Positions 27,709 to 36,163 of a stretch of 64,000 nt of DNA are shown here, in pieces (position 1 is the stretch's first letter; every line of letters begins with the position of its first letter). The notes below the pieces were generated by a model. That model was not told the DNA's origin. It made no database searches and saw nothing but the letters and a program-made list of their open reading frames with translations. The stretch lies in contig CALWZE010000002.1 in assembly GCA_944385925.1 (NCBI GenBank), positions 1-64,000 of the forward strand. Reading direction: 5' to 3'. A program made the position numbers and the translations under genes. The DNA is from an uncultured Clostridia bacterium. Its GTDB lineage: Bacteria; Bacillota; Clostridia; Oscillospirales; Ruminococcaceae.

Positions 27709-27951
27709 ATGAAATCTGTAGGCATTATCCGTGAAATCGACAAGCTCGGCCGCATTGTCATCCCGATCGAATACCGGCATACTCTCGGCATCGAAACCGG
27801 AGATCCCGTTGAGATCAGCGCGGAAAATGATAAAATTATCATTCGCCCTTATTCCCCTAACTGCGTGTTCTGCAAAAGCACAAAAGACACCGTCGAATAT
27901 GAGGGCAAGACAGTTTGCCGCGGTTGTTTGGAAAAACTCAAACAGCTTTAA
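27709..27951 (+). CDS. AbrB/SpoVT-type regulator with C-terminal cysteine pairs
   Basis: An 80-residue transition-state-type regulator. The N-terminal swapped-hairpin DNA-binding domain is complete (MKSVGIIREIDKLGRIVIPI, ETGDPVEISAENDKIIIRPY). The C-terminal 35 residues carry CVFCKS and CRGCLEKL, a CxxC-x15-CxxC arrangement like a zinc ribbon, in place of the plain AbrB dimerisation tail. ATG 27709 has AAGGAG 5 nt upstream; a longer frame begins at 27673. It diverges from spmA, so it might regulate the spore genes (inference). Confidence 0.9.
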   Translation: MKSVGIIREIDKLGRIVIPIEYRHTLGIETGDPVEISAENDKIIIRPYSPNCVFCKSTKDTVEYEGKTVCRGCLEKLKQL

Positions 27952-27983
27952 TATCCGGCGATTTTTCAAATATCTGTCTAATC

Positions 27984-28008
27984 ACAGCCGCTCGTGCGGC
28001 TGTTTTTT
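27984..28008 (+). terminator. Intrinsic terminator of the AbrB-type gene
   Basis: Perfect 8-bp stem ACAGCCGC / GCGGCTGT, 4-nt loop, then a run of T. Confidence 0.9.
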
Positions 28009-28052
28009 GTGCCGCAAACCGTTTTTGAACAATAAACATTTATACCCCCCGC

Positions 28053-28077
28053 TTCTGCACCTTTCCAAGGTGCAGAA
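28053..28077. repeat. Perfect inverted repeat in intergenic DNA
   Basis: 11-bp arms TTCTGCACCTT / AAGGTGCAGAA around TCC, with no T-run after it on the plus strand. It lies in the 522-bp gap between the AbrB-type gene and the DUF3784-like gene. An operator or an RNA hairpin is possible. The rest of that gap (28078-28408) shows nothing I can name. Confidence 0.6.
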
Positions 28078-28408
28078 CCAATATTTGATCCCATATATCG
28101 CACTGCGCTTCCCTTGTTCGGGGCTTTCTTACACGATTTTTTGAATATCTTGAAAACGCCGCATTTCTTTGGGTTCTGGCATCCTGCGAAAAGGATACAA
28201 TTTGCGGAAATACTTTTTACGGCGCAATATGAAACCAGGAATCCTCCCTTTTTCTTCGGCAACAAATCGCAAAATTGTTTCTCGTGGCGGACTTTAAAGA
28301 GAGCGTGGAGAATCCTTTTACACCGCAGCCCCCCAAAGCCGCGTCAGACGATCTTCACATTATTCCAAACCAGTGATTTGTCAATAATTACGCCCATTCG
28401 GACAAAGA

Positions 28409-28437
28409 TTGAAACCATTTCCCGGATATGCTATCAT
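28409..28437 (+). promoter_or_regulatory. Sigma-A promoter of the DUF3784-like gene
   Basis: TTGAAA (28409-28414), 17-bp spacer, TATCAT (28432-28437), about 30 nt before the start codon. Confidence 0.65.
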
Positions 28438-28473
28438 TCATTATGCCTCATTGGAATTTACGGAGGTGTTTAT

Positions 28474-28695
28474 ATGACAGTCCTAAAAGTATTGGCCGTG
28501 GTGCTGGGGCTGGCGTTCCTTCTGTTTGGATACTTCATTTATTTCAAGAAGAAAAACAATCTTATCAATGGTTTTGAGGCAGACTTTAAAGCCGGCCGCA
28601 AGAATGAAGAATACGCAAAAAGAGTGGGAATGGTAGAGTTTGCGGTTGGCATAGCTCTGCTGATCGCAGGTGCTGCACTTATTTTATTCGCCTGA
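28474..28695 (+). CDS. Two-helix membrane protein, DUF3784-like (73 aa)
   Basis: Short membrane protein with two hydrophobic helices (residues 5-25 and 52-72). Between them the charged loop YFKKKNNLINGFEADFKAGR contains the Leu-Ile-x-Gly-(Phe/Tyr) motif seen in DUF3784 proteins, a family of unknown function common in Clostridia. GGAGGTG lies 5 nt before ATG 28474; an open frame reaches 28114 upstream, but this site and a nearby promoter fix the start. It has its own promoter and terminator and no functional neighbours. Confidence 0.82.
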   Translation: MTVLKVLAVVLGLAFLLFGYFIYFKKKNNLINGFEADFKAGRKNEEYAKRVGMVEFAVGIALLIAGAALILFA

Positions 28696-28721
28696 TAAAT
28701 TTTAATTTGCAGAACTGTTGA

Positions 28722-28765
28722 AGCAGGGCATGGCGGCATTTCAGAGCATCATGCCCTGCTCTTTT
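28722..28765 (+). terminator. Intrinsic terminator of the DUF3784-like gene
   Basis: Perfect 11-bp stem AGCAGGGCATG / CATGCCCTGCT with a 17-nt loop and CTTTT. The rest of the 310-bp gap to 29005 holds only the next terminator. Confidence 0.82.
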
Positions 28766-28948
28766 AATACGCATCTTCCTCGCAGCCGCTATTCTTCTTT
28801 ATCATAATTAGATGGCAAAAATCGGCCTTTACAGGGTACATCTTATTCTGCTTTACTTCAGGTTTCATCAGCTGAAAATCATTTTATTTACCGCAATGTT
28901 TGCTTATCTCCGGCTGCGCCAATTTTCCCTTCCTGTTCGCGGCATATT

Positions 28949-28993
28949 AAAAAGCCCTTGAAAAGCCAGAAACTTTTCAAGGGCTTTTTTTAA
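28949..28993 (-). terminator. Bidirectional terminator after the Dabb gene
   Basis: Long stem AAAAAGCCCTTGAAAAG / CTTTTCAAGGGCTTTTT with T-runs on both strands, just downstream of the Dabb gene stop. Confidence 0.92.
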
Positions 28994-29005
28994 AAGAAAT
29001 CCGTC

Positions 29006-29308
29006 TTAATACTCGTAATCGATCACGGCGCGGCTTTCAATCAGCTCTTTCATCTGCCGGGAAACCGGAACATGATCCGGGTGTTCCCGATACTCCAGCA
29101 TCTTCCGGACACTGTCGAACTCGGACACCAGGCACATATCATAGCTCTTTTCGGTATGGCAGACGTCCCGGCCGACTTCAAAAGACCGGATAAAGTCGAT
29201 CTTGGACGGAAGCGCAAGCAGCTTTTCCCGCATCATCTCCATATTCTGTTCTCTGGTGCGTCCCTGCGCCTGCGGCTTAAACTTCCACATCACAATATGT
29301 CTGAGCAC
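29006..29308 (-). CDS. Dabb (stress-responsive A/B barrel) family protein
   Basis: A 100-residue protein of the dimeric alpha-beta barrel type: MLRHIVMWKFKPQAQGRTRE at the start, CLVSEFDSVRKMLEYREHPD in the middle, and ELIESRAVIDYEY at the end. Family members are small dimeric proteins, some of them enzymes acting on polyketide- or dye-like substrates; no function can be assigned here. Translation starts at GTG 29308, immediately after the tex TAA; AAAGGAG within the 3' end of tex serves as ribosome site. The two genes are thus cotranscribed and end at a strong terminator. Confidence 0.9.
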   Translation of the reverse strand: MLRHIVMWKFKPQAQGRTREQNMEMMREKLLALPSKIDFIRSFEVGRDVCHTEKSYDMCLVSEFDSVRKMLEYREHPDHVPVSRQMKELIESRAVIDYEY

Positions 29309-31489
29309 TTATTTTTTCTCCTTTCCGTCATCCTGTTCTTCCTTCGGGCGAAGCATGGTCAGGGAAATTCTCTTTTTCGCCTTGTCGACATCCAGTACCC
29401 AAACCTTGACAATGTCGCCGGTTTTTACGGCTTCGCTCGGATGCCGTATATAACGCTGCGCGATGCGGGAAATATGGACCAGACCGTCCTGATGTACGCC
29501 GATGTCTACGAACGCGCCGAAATCAACGACATTGCGCACCGTGCCGGTCAGCTCCATGCCCGGTACAAGGTCGTCCAGTTCCATCACGTCCGAGCGCAGC
29601 ACAGGTTTGGGCAGCTCATCACGCGGGTCACGCCCCGGCTTTTGCAGTTCACGCACAATGTCCCGCAAGGTCGGCACGCCGATTCCGCAGCATTCAGCCA
29701 CGGCGGTTTCCGAGCGCTCCCGGATCCGGTCGGGCAGCTCGCCGAGATTTCCAAGCCGCACGTCCTCCATGCTGAAACCGCAGGTTTCCAGCAGTTTCTC
29801 CGCCGCTTTATAGCTTTCCGGATGTACCGCCGTGTTGTCCAGTACGTTTTCGCTTTCCGGGACCCGGATAAAGCCCGCGCACTGTTCAAACGCCTTTGCG
29901 CCGAGCTTCGGCACCTTGAGCAGCTGGCGGCGGCTTGTGAATGCGCCGTTCTCCTCCCGGTATGCGACGATGTTTTTCGCAACCCCCGCATTCACACCCG
30001 CGACCCGGGCAAGCAGCGGCGCGCTTGCGGTGTTGAGGTCGACGCCCACCGAGTTGACGCAGTCCTCCACGACTCCGCCAAGCGCCTCGTCCAGCTGCTG
30101 TGCAGGCATGTCGTGCTGGTACTGCCCGACGCCGATGCTTTTGGGATCGATTTTTACCAGTTCGGCAAGCGGGTCCTGCAGCCTGCGCGCAATGGATACC
30201 GCGCTGCGCAGCGAGACGTCGTAGTCCGGGAATTCATTGGCGGCGAGTTTGCTCGCGGAATAAACCGACGCGCCTGCCTCGCTGACAATCACATAGCCGA
30301 GATCAGTGCCGCGAATAAGCTCGGCTACGAACTGCTCGCTCTCCCGCGAGGCGGTTCCGTTGCCGATTGAAATGACCTTGACGCCATTTCGCTCGATCAT
30401 TCCCCGCAGTTTTTTGGCCGCCTCTTCCTTTTTGTTATGAGGCGGTGTCGGATAGACGACTCCGGTTTCCAGCACCTTTCCGGTCCCGTCCACAACCGCT
30501 ATTTTGCAGCCGGTGCGGTAGGCCGGGTCCAGCCCCAGCGTAACCATGTTTTTGATCGGCGGCTGCATTAGCAGCGGCTTGAGATTGAGTGCAAAGGTGT
30601 GTATTGCCTGCTCGTTCGCCCGCTCGGTCAGCGCCGCACGGATCTCCCGCTCAATGGAGGGGGCGATCAGCCGGTCATAGCTGTCCTGCGCCGCTTCCCG
30701 CAGCTGCTCGGTGGTTGGGCAGACATAGGGACGCAGCGCCGCGTCAATGACGATTTTCGCCGCCTCCCCTTCCGGCGCGCGCAGCGAAACTTTCAGGAAC
30801 CCTTCCCGTTCGCCGCGGTTAAGCGCGAGAATGCGATGGCTTTGAAGTTTGCCAACCGGTTCGCTGAATTCATAGTACATACTGTAGACGCTGTCCTCGT
30901 CCTTCGCCGCCGCGCTCTCGATCACGCCATGTGCGGAAAAATAGGCGCGCAGCTTTTTGCGGATCTCGGCGTCGTCCGACAGCTCTTCCGCCACAATATC
31001 CCGCGCGCCCGCGAGCGCGTCCTGCGCCGTCTCGATTCCCTTTTCCGGGTCGATATATTTTTCCGCCTCCTGCAGCGGCTCTGCGCCCTTGCGGTCCTGC
31101 GCGGTCAGATACTGCGCAAGCGGTTCCAGTCCCTTTTCCCGCGCGATGGAGGCGCGCGTGCGCCGCTTGGGCTTATAAGGCCGATACAGATCCTCCACCT
31201 CCGCCAGTGTTGCGGCGTTGTCGATTGCGGCGGCAAGCTCTTCGGTCAGCTTGTCCTGCGCCGCGATGGATTCCTTTACCTCGGCACGGCGGGCATCCAG
31301 GTTGCGCAGATAGGTCAGCCGCTCGGATAATTCCCGCAGCAGCTGATCGTCCATCGACCCGGTCATCTCCTTGCGGTAGCGGGCGATAAAGGGAATCGTA
31401 TTTCCCTCGTCAATCAATGCCACGACATTTTCCACCTGATGCGCAGGGCGCTTAAACTCTGCGGACAGAATCTGAATGATTTTTTCCAT
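29309..31489 (-). CDS. tex: Tex family S1 RNA-binding transcription accessory protein
   Basis: A 726-residue Tex protein, related to eukaryotic Spt6, which binds nucleic acid and influences transcription or RNA stability. Domains in order: N-terminal helical region (PAHQVENVVALIDEGNTIPF, IARYRKEMTG), YqgF-like RNase H fold (LGLDPAYRTGCKIAVVDGTG), helix-hairpin-helix repeats (SVGVDLNTASAPLLARVAGV), and a C-terminal S1 domain (ELTGTVRNVVDFGAFVDIGV). The start at 31489 has AGGAGA 5 nt upstream; the frame is open for another 68 codons without family similarity. It is the first gene of the tex-Dabb unit. Confidence 0.96.
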   Translation of the reverse strand: MEKIIQILSAEFKRPAHQVENVVALIDEGNTIPFIARYRKEMTGSMDDQLLRELSERLTYLRNLDARRAEVKESIAAQDKLTEELAAAIDNAATLAEVEDLYRPYKPKRRTRASIAREKGLEPLAQYLTAQDRKGAEPLQEAEKYIDPEKGIETAQDALAGARDIVAEELSDDAEIRKKLRAYFSAHGVIESAAAKDEDSVYSMYYEFSEPVGKLQSHRILALNRGEREGFLKVSLRAPEGEAAKIVIDAALRPYVCPTTEQLREAAQDSYDRLIAPSIEREIRAALTERANEQAIHTFALNLKPLLMQPPIKNMVTLGLDPAYRTGCKIAVVDGTGKVLETGVVYPTPPHNKKEEAAKKLRGMIERNGVKVISIGNGTASRESEQFVAELIRGTDLGYVIVSEAGASVYSASKLAANEFPDYDVSLRSAVSIARRLQDPLAELVKIDPKSIGVGQYQHDMPAQQLDEALGGVVEDCVNSVGVDLNTASAPLLARVAGVNAGVAKNIVAYREENGAFTSRRQLLKVPKLGAKAFEQCAGFIRVPESENVLDNTAVHPESYKAAEKLLETCGFSMEDVRLGNLGELPDRIRERSETAVAECCGIGVPTLRDIVRELQKPGRDPRDELPKPVLRSDVMELDDLVPGMELTGTVRNVVDFGAFVDIGVHQDGLVHISRIAQRYIRHPSEAVKTGDIVKVWVLDVDKAKKRISLTMLRPKEEQDDGKEKK

Positions 31490-31662
31490 CGTTCTCCTGA
31501 TTTCCTTTCCCTGTTTGGACACGGCGCAGACTGCTGCGCACTGCCGGATATTGTACCATAAAGGCAGCTTTTTTGCACCGGTTTCCAAGCTGCAAATTTC
31601 ACAACAAATGATTTTTCCGCGCGTTCCTGCGCGTCTTTTCCCGAAGTATTGAAACAAAAAAG

Positions 31663-31703
31663 AAAACGCCGTGTGCAGGATATCTCTGCACACAGCGTTT
31701 TGA
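31663..31703 (-). terminator. Intrinsic terminator of the LemA-DUF2207 operon
   Basis: Stem AAAACGCcGTGTGCAG / CTGCACACaGCGTTTT with one mismatch; minus-strand transcript ends TTTTCTTTTTT. Confidence 0.9.
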
Positions 31704-31718
31704 ATGACCTAAATAAAC

Positions 31719-34169
31719 TTACCAGCTGCTTCCGCCGCCGCCGCCCGAACCGCCGCCCGAGAAGCCGCCGCCGGAAAAACCGCCGCCGCCACCCGAAAAA
31801 CCGCCGCCGGAAGAACCGCCGGAAGAGCTCGGCATGCTGGTCATATTTGAACGCATGGAGCGGGAAAGCGAATGGAGCGCAAGGCTTGCAGTAATTGTGC
31901 TGTCATGGCTGTCCAGCCAGGAAGGCGGCTCCATGTAGAGCCCGGCGAACTTGTTCTCCCATTGTTTTGACACGCCCAGCACCTGTGCGTAAGGGAGGAT
32001 GTCGTAATAATATTCCGGATTCTCATCAAGCAGCATTTGCAGCCGCTCCTTTTCCGCGGTCTGCAAAAACATCCGAAATCCCAGCGCGCGCTCAAGAAGC
32101 GTCTGTCCAAGCATGGTGCGCCGCCGCACAAACGGCGCTGCAAACGGAATAAGATTTAGACAGGCTGCCGTGACTGCGGCGCCCTGCGTAGACAGCGCAC
32201 GCCCATTCAGCATGGAAAAGCACCACAGCGACGCGCCGCCAACGCGCACCGCGAGCCAGAGAATTTTCAGAATTGCAACAAATGCATTCTTGCCTTTGTA
32301 ATGGGTTTGCTGCCAATGGGACGCCGTGTAAAAGACAGTGAGATCTATGACGAAAACCGCCAGCATAATAAAAATTTCCGCCACAACGCCGAATCCCCTC
32401 GCACCTACGGCAATCAGCGTAATCACCATACAAATTGCCGGCAGCAGGAGACCTAAAAGATAGGAGATAAGCTTGAAATTCCTGTTTGAAAGCACGTTTG
32501 GGCCGGTGAACTGATTGCGGACGGCTTCCACCGCTTCATTGACCCTCTTATAATAAGAATTCTGCAACGATGCGCTGGAAACCACGGTGCGCCTGCCATT
32601 ACTCCACAACGCATTGAACAGCTTCTGCTCATAGTCGCGATAGCTGCCGTCCACATTCTTTAACTTGTACAGGGTGAATTCATCGTCCGCTTTCATCTCA
32701 ATGCGCAGCAGCTTTTTGGATGCCCAGTAATAGATCAGAGAGACGATATCCTGTTTATCCGCTTTTTCATCAATGATGTAGCCCAGTTCCGCAGGGTTGA
32801 TCCCTTCCGGCGGATAAAATTCCGGTACCGGATTCAGCCGCTTTCCGCGCTTAAGGATTACCAACACCAGAACCAGTATGAGAGACCCCGCGCAGATTGC
32901 GGGCAGGATGCGGTCAAAAGCGCCCTGGTCCCGCACGATATTTATGCTCGGCAGCCAGAAGGTCACATAGATATCGTCGGAAGGGTCCTCGATCTCCGGC
33001 ATGCGAACAGATGCCGTTTGGCCGTTGAGTTCCACCTGATACTGAGACTCCTCATATGTCCCATAAGCGATATTCAGATACCTTCGCGCCTGCGCCTGCT
33101 CGATAGCAAAAGGCGCGCTGAAGGTAAAATCCGCTGATTCGCAGACGTCGCTGTATGAACCGCTGTAAACCAGCTGCTCGACTTCAAGTTCGTTTTCCCC
33201 TTCTGCAAGGTCATAAATTTTATCATAGCTCAGCGTCAGGCTGATCCGCTGGTCTTCATAGTCGTAAAGATCAAAATAAACGTACCGATCCTCTTCTCGC
33301 TGCACTTCCCCGTTCGGATAGGACAGCTGCACGTTCTCTACCCGGCTTTTATTCCGTTCGGAGGAATCAGTAAGGCGCAAACTGAAGCTGCTCCCCTGAT
33401 TGACCGTGATGTCGTAGCGCTGTTCGACATGCAGCACGCCGTGATCATCCAGCTGCGCATTTGCCGAAACGCTGTGAAAGACCAGGTCCGGCTGCCAGAC
33501 CTCCGCGTCCGGGAAAGCCCCCTCGAGCATCTCGACATTGATGGTTACGCCCTCATAAGCGTCCAGCCCGCGCTGCCCCTGCACCGAAATGAGGTTGCCC
33601 TCCTGCGACCAGGACGCTGCGTCGTTTTCATCGCTGCCATACCTTCCGCTGGTCAGGGTAATATTGTTGACCTCGGCCTGGTCAGGCAGGCGAACCGTCG
33701 CGTCAAAACTCTCGATTCTGGTATCCCACTCGGTACCGATCAGATTCAGATACAGATAATCATAATCCGGTTCCTCATCGGCATAGTGCCAGAGGGTATA
33801 TCGGATAACATAGCGCACGTCTCCGGTTACTGTTTTGTCCGGATCGCCGATTTGAATATCCTCATAGCCGTCGTATTCAAACGGCGCGCCCTCGACCGAA
33901 ACATTTTCCAGCCTGATTTCCCTCTCCAGAGAACTGTAGGTTGGAATGCTGCGGATAATCCCGTGCCGTTCTTCATTAAAGTGGACGTCAATGGTTTCCA
34001 CAATATCAAAAGTGCGGTCGGCGTTCGCAGTCACATCCACGCTCATGTGACGGATGTAGTACCCGTCGTCCTGCGCAAAGCAGACGCCCGCCGTCAGCAT
34101 AAGCGCCGTCAGCGCCAGCATGCAGAGCAACGTGCGCAGTGCAAAACCCGATGATCTGTCCTTTTTCAT
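31719..34169 (-). CDS. DUF2207 membrane protein with glycine-rich tail
   Basis: An 816-residue membrane protein. After a signal peptide (LLCMLALTALMLTAGVCFA) come about 350 extracytoplasmic residues of DUF2207 type (NADRTFDIVETIDVHFNEER and GIIRSIP), a membrane helix near 410, a cytosolic segment (EFYPPEGINPAELGYIIDEK is the DUF2207 hallmark), further membrane helices near 555-690, and a soluble region. The C-terminus is about 45 residues almost entirely Gly and Ser, ending GGGGGSSW, as is common in this family. Function is unknown. It overlaps lemA by 4 bp, and LemA/DUF2207 pairs recur widely in bacteria. Confidence 0.93.
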   Translation of the reverse strand: MKKDRSSGFALRTLLCMLALTALMLTAGVCFAQDDGYYIRHMSVDVTANADRTFDIVETIDVHFNEERHGIIRSIPTYSSLEREIRLENVSVEGAPFEYDGYEDIQIGDPDKTVTGDVRYVIRYTLWHYADEEPDYDYLYLNLIGTEWDTRIESFDATVRLPDQAEVNNITLTSGRYGSDENDAASWSQEGNLISVQGQRGLDAYEGVTINVEMLEGAFPDAEVWQPDLVFHSVSANAQLDDHGVLHVEQRYDITVNQGSSFSLRLTDSSERNKSRVENVQLSYPNGEVQREEDRYVYFDLYDYEDQRISLTLSYDKIYDLAEGENELEVEQLVYSGSYSDVCESADFTFSAPFAIEQAQARRYLNIAYGTYEESQYQVELNGQTASVRMPEIEDPSDDIYVTFWLPSINIVRDQGAFDRILPAICAGSLILVLVLVILKRGKRLNPVPEFYPPEGINPAELGYIIDEKADKQDIVSLIYYWASKKLLRIEMKADDEFTLYKLKNVDGSYRDYEQKLFNALWSNGRRTVVSSASLQNSYYKRVNEAVEAVRNQFTGPNVLSNRNFKLISYLLGLLLPAICMVITLIAVGARGFGVVAEIFIMLAVFVIDLTVFYTASHWQQTHYKGKNAFVAILKILWLAVRVGGASLWCFSMLNGRALSTQGAAVTAACLNLIPFAAPFVRRRTMLGQTLLERALGFRMFLQTAEKERLQMLLDENPEYYYDILPYAQVLGVSKQWENKFAGLYMEPPSWLDSHDSTITASLALHSLSRSMRSNMTSMPSSSGGSSGGGFSGGGGGFSGGGFSGGGSGGGGGSSW

Positions 34170-34714
34170 TGGCCGAAATCTACCTTCACATTCTGACGTT
34201 CCTGTTCACTGCTTTCAAAATAAGGCATTGCTTTAAAGCCGCAGATACCCGCGACAAGGCTGCTCGGAATGGTCTGGGTCTTTACGTTATACTGGCGAAC
34301 CGCGCCATTATAGTATTTGCGCGCCTGCGCGATTTGATCTTCAACGCCGGTCAGCTCATTTTGAAGAGAGATAAACTGTTCGCTCGACATCAGCTGGGGG
34401 TAACTCTCGGCAACCGCAAACAGCCGGCCGATCGCGCCGGACAACTCGCCTTCCGCAGCCAGCTTATCCTGCGGCGTTGCGGCGCCCGCCGCGATGCTGC
34501 GCAATTCCACGATCCGTGTAAGGGTCTGCTCCTCATGGCTCATATAGCGCTTGACCGTCTCAACCAGATTGGGGATCAGATCATAGCGTTTTTTCAAATA
34601 AACATCCATGCCGGAAAACGCTTCCTGCACAAATCCCCGCAGCTTGACAAAGCTGTTGTAGGTCAGCACAAACCACAAAACAATCGCGGCGACAACCGCC
34701 AAAGCGATCCACAT
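34166..34714 (-). CDS. lemA: LemA family protein
   Basis: A 182-residue LemA protein: one N-terminal membrane helix (MWIALAVVAAIVLWFVL), then a four-helix bundle with YNSFVKLRGFVQEAFSGMDV and LKKRYDLIPNLVETVKRYMS, and the closing AQARKYYNGAVRQYNVKTQT. LemA proteins are thought to present the bundle outside the cell; the precise role is unknown. It is translationally coupled to DUF2207. AGGAGGAAAAAATT precedes the ATG, and an extended -10 box (TGCTATAAT on the minus strand, ending at 34759) lies about 45 nt upstream. Confidence 0.95.
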   Translation of the reverse strand: MWIALAVVAAIVLWFVLTYNSFVKLRGFVQEAFSGMDVYLKKRYDLIPNLVETVKRYMSHEEQTLTRIVELRSIAAGAATPQDKLAAEGELSGAIGRLFAVAESYPQLMSSEQFISLQNELTGVEDQIAQARKYYNGAVRQYNVKTQTIPSSLVAGICGFKAMPYFESSEQERQNVKVDFGQ

Positions 34715-34837
34715 AATTTTTTCCTCCTGCTGAAAACTGTTTTGCTTTATTTATTCTCATTATAGCAGAGCTTCGCAGCCGGTTCGTAAACCGTGCCGGT
34801 CCGCAGTCTGACTTTATAAGGCCTTGTGCCTGTGTTT

Positions 34838-35578
34838 TCAATCGCAGCGCAAAAATTCTCCCGTCAGCGCAAAGCAGGCGCGCTCTCCCACCCGCCCGCT
34901 CATCGAGAAGCTCTCGTCCTTGCGGGCAAGCTCAAGGACGACCTCTTCGCCGGGCCGGATCTCGGATTCATAGGCAATGTTCAGGCTGCCCAGCGAGCCT
35001 TGCGCAAACCGCTCATACTCCAGCGCGTCGCACAGCCAATCTATGTATCTCGTGTTGTTTACGTGACCGTTTACGTCCACATCCTCATAGACAACCCGGC
35101 GGCTGAACACCTGCGGAACCGCTTCCAGCATGCGGGGCACTCTGGGCATGGGCAGCGGAGGCTTTCTCAGCTCGTTTTCCGGCACTGTGATCCCGACTTT
35201 TCCGGGATCGGCAGCCATCCGGCGCTCGCCCATATCCAATATTACCCAAGCCGTGGACGCACAGCCGAGCGGTTCTCCTTCAAGCGTCTCAAACTCAAAA
35301 TACCGGGGATAGATCAAGTGGCGCATTTTTGCCGGCCAGGTCCGCAGCCGAACGGTCTGCTCGATGCGCGGATAACGATTCATCCGGACGCTGCTGCGGG
35401 ACAGCACCCAGGCAAAATTCGCCGCGCGCAGCTCGTCAAACCCGGCGCCCAGTCTCTGCGCGTGAATCTCCGCCGCCTGCTGCATCGCCAGCATAATCGC
35501 GCTAGGCCGCCAGGCGCCCGTATAATCAGTATCCCGCGCATGAAGCGCAAACTCTGTCTCGTAAAGGATTTCGCTCAT
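34838..35578 (-). CDS. Acyl-ACP thioesterase (FatA/FatB type, bacterial)
   Basis: A 246-residue double-hotdog thioesterase that would release free fatty acids from acyl carrier protein. The N-terminal hotdog has LHARDTDYTGAWRPSAIMLA and the conserved AWVLSRSSVRMNRYPRIEQT. The C-terminal hotdog has the active-site segment DVDVNGHVNNTRYIDWLCDA, in which the Asn-x-His-x-Asn of plant FatA/FatB thioesterases is kept. Bacterial members occur in anaerobes and Lactobacillales, and their physiological role is not settled. It lies between lemA and ybaK on the same strand with gaps of 90-125 bp. Confidence 0.9.
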   Translation of the reverse strand: MSEILYETEFALHARDTDYTGAWRPSAIMLAMQQAAEIHAQRLGAGFDELRAANFAWVLSRSSVRMNRYPRIEQTVRLRTWPAKMRHLIYPRYFEFETLEGEPLGCASTAWVILDMGERRMAADPGKVGITVPENELRKPPLPMPRVPRMLEAVPQVFSRRVVYEDVDVNGHVNNTRYIDWLCDALEYERFAQGSLGSLNIAYESEIRPGEEVVLELARKDESFSMSGRVGERACFALTGEFLRCD

Positions 35579-35666
35579 AATTTTCTTTCCGGCCCTCCCG
35601 CGGCCGCATTGCCGTTTTCTTCTCTATACTTTATTGCCTTTTTCTCGCACAAGGCGTCGATTCCGC

Positions 35667-36155
35667 TCAGTCCGCGGTTAGTTCCGCCGTAATGCCCTGA
35701 GACGCCGCGAGCAGGTCCTGCGGCGCAAGCGCAAGCTGCATGCCCCGCTGTCCCGCGCTGACATTCACCTGATCGAACAAAATAATCGTTTCATCGAAAT
35801 AGGTCGGGAACTTTTTCTTCATTCCAATCGGGCTGCAGCCGCCGCGCAGATAACCGGTCAGCGGAAAAAGCTCCTTTACCGCAATCATCTCGACGCTCTT
35901 GTTCCCGCTGACCCGGGCAAGCGCCTTGAGATCCAGCGTCTTCGCAACCGGGATGCATGCCACAAGGTAGCCGGTTTTATCCCCTTTCAGAACCAGCGTC
36001 TTAAAAACTGCATCCGGGTCAAGCCCTAGACTGCGTGCAACGTGTTCGCCGAGATGGTCTGCTTCCTCCGGTTCATATTCGCGCACAGTATAAGTAATTT
36101 TTGCGGTATCCAGTATCCGCATGGCGTTTGTTTTTCCGATTTTGTGCTGCGCCAT
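35667..36155 (-). CDS. ybaK: YbaK/EbsC-type Cys-tRNA(Pro)/Cys-tRNA(Cys) deacylase
   Basis: A 162-residue trans-editing factor that hydrolyses mischarged aminoacyl-tRNA, keeping cysteine out of proline codons. The YbaK fold is evident: FKTLVLKGDKTGYLVACIPV with the catalytic lysine region (LKG), ALARVSGNKSVEMIAV, and the signature LTGYLRGGCSPIGMKKKFPT. AAAGGAAAT precedes the ATG. It follows the M28 peptidase by 8 bp and is almost certainly cotranscribed with it, though no functional link is known. Confidence 0.95.
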   Translation of the reverse strand: MAQHKIGKTNAMRILDTAKITYTVREYEPEEADHLGEHVARSLGLDPDAVFKTLVLKGDKTGYLVACIPVAKTLDLKALARVSGNKSVEMIAVKELFPLTGYLRGGCSPIGMKKKFPTYFDETIILFDQVNVSAGQRGMQLALAPQDLLAASQGITAELTAD

Positions 36156-36163
36156 ATTTCCTT

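Noticed and set aside
31719..31830. GGN-rich repeats that could be taken for a DNA repeat or mobile element
   Set aside because: They encode the glycine-rich tail usual for DUF2207 proteins and are not flanked by target duplications.
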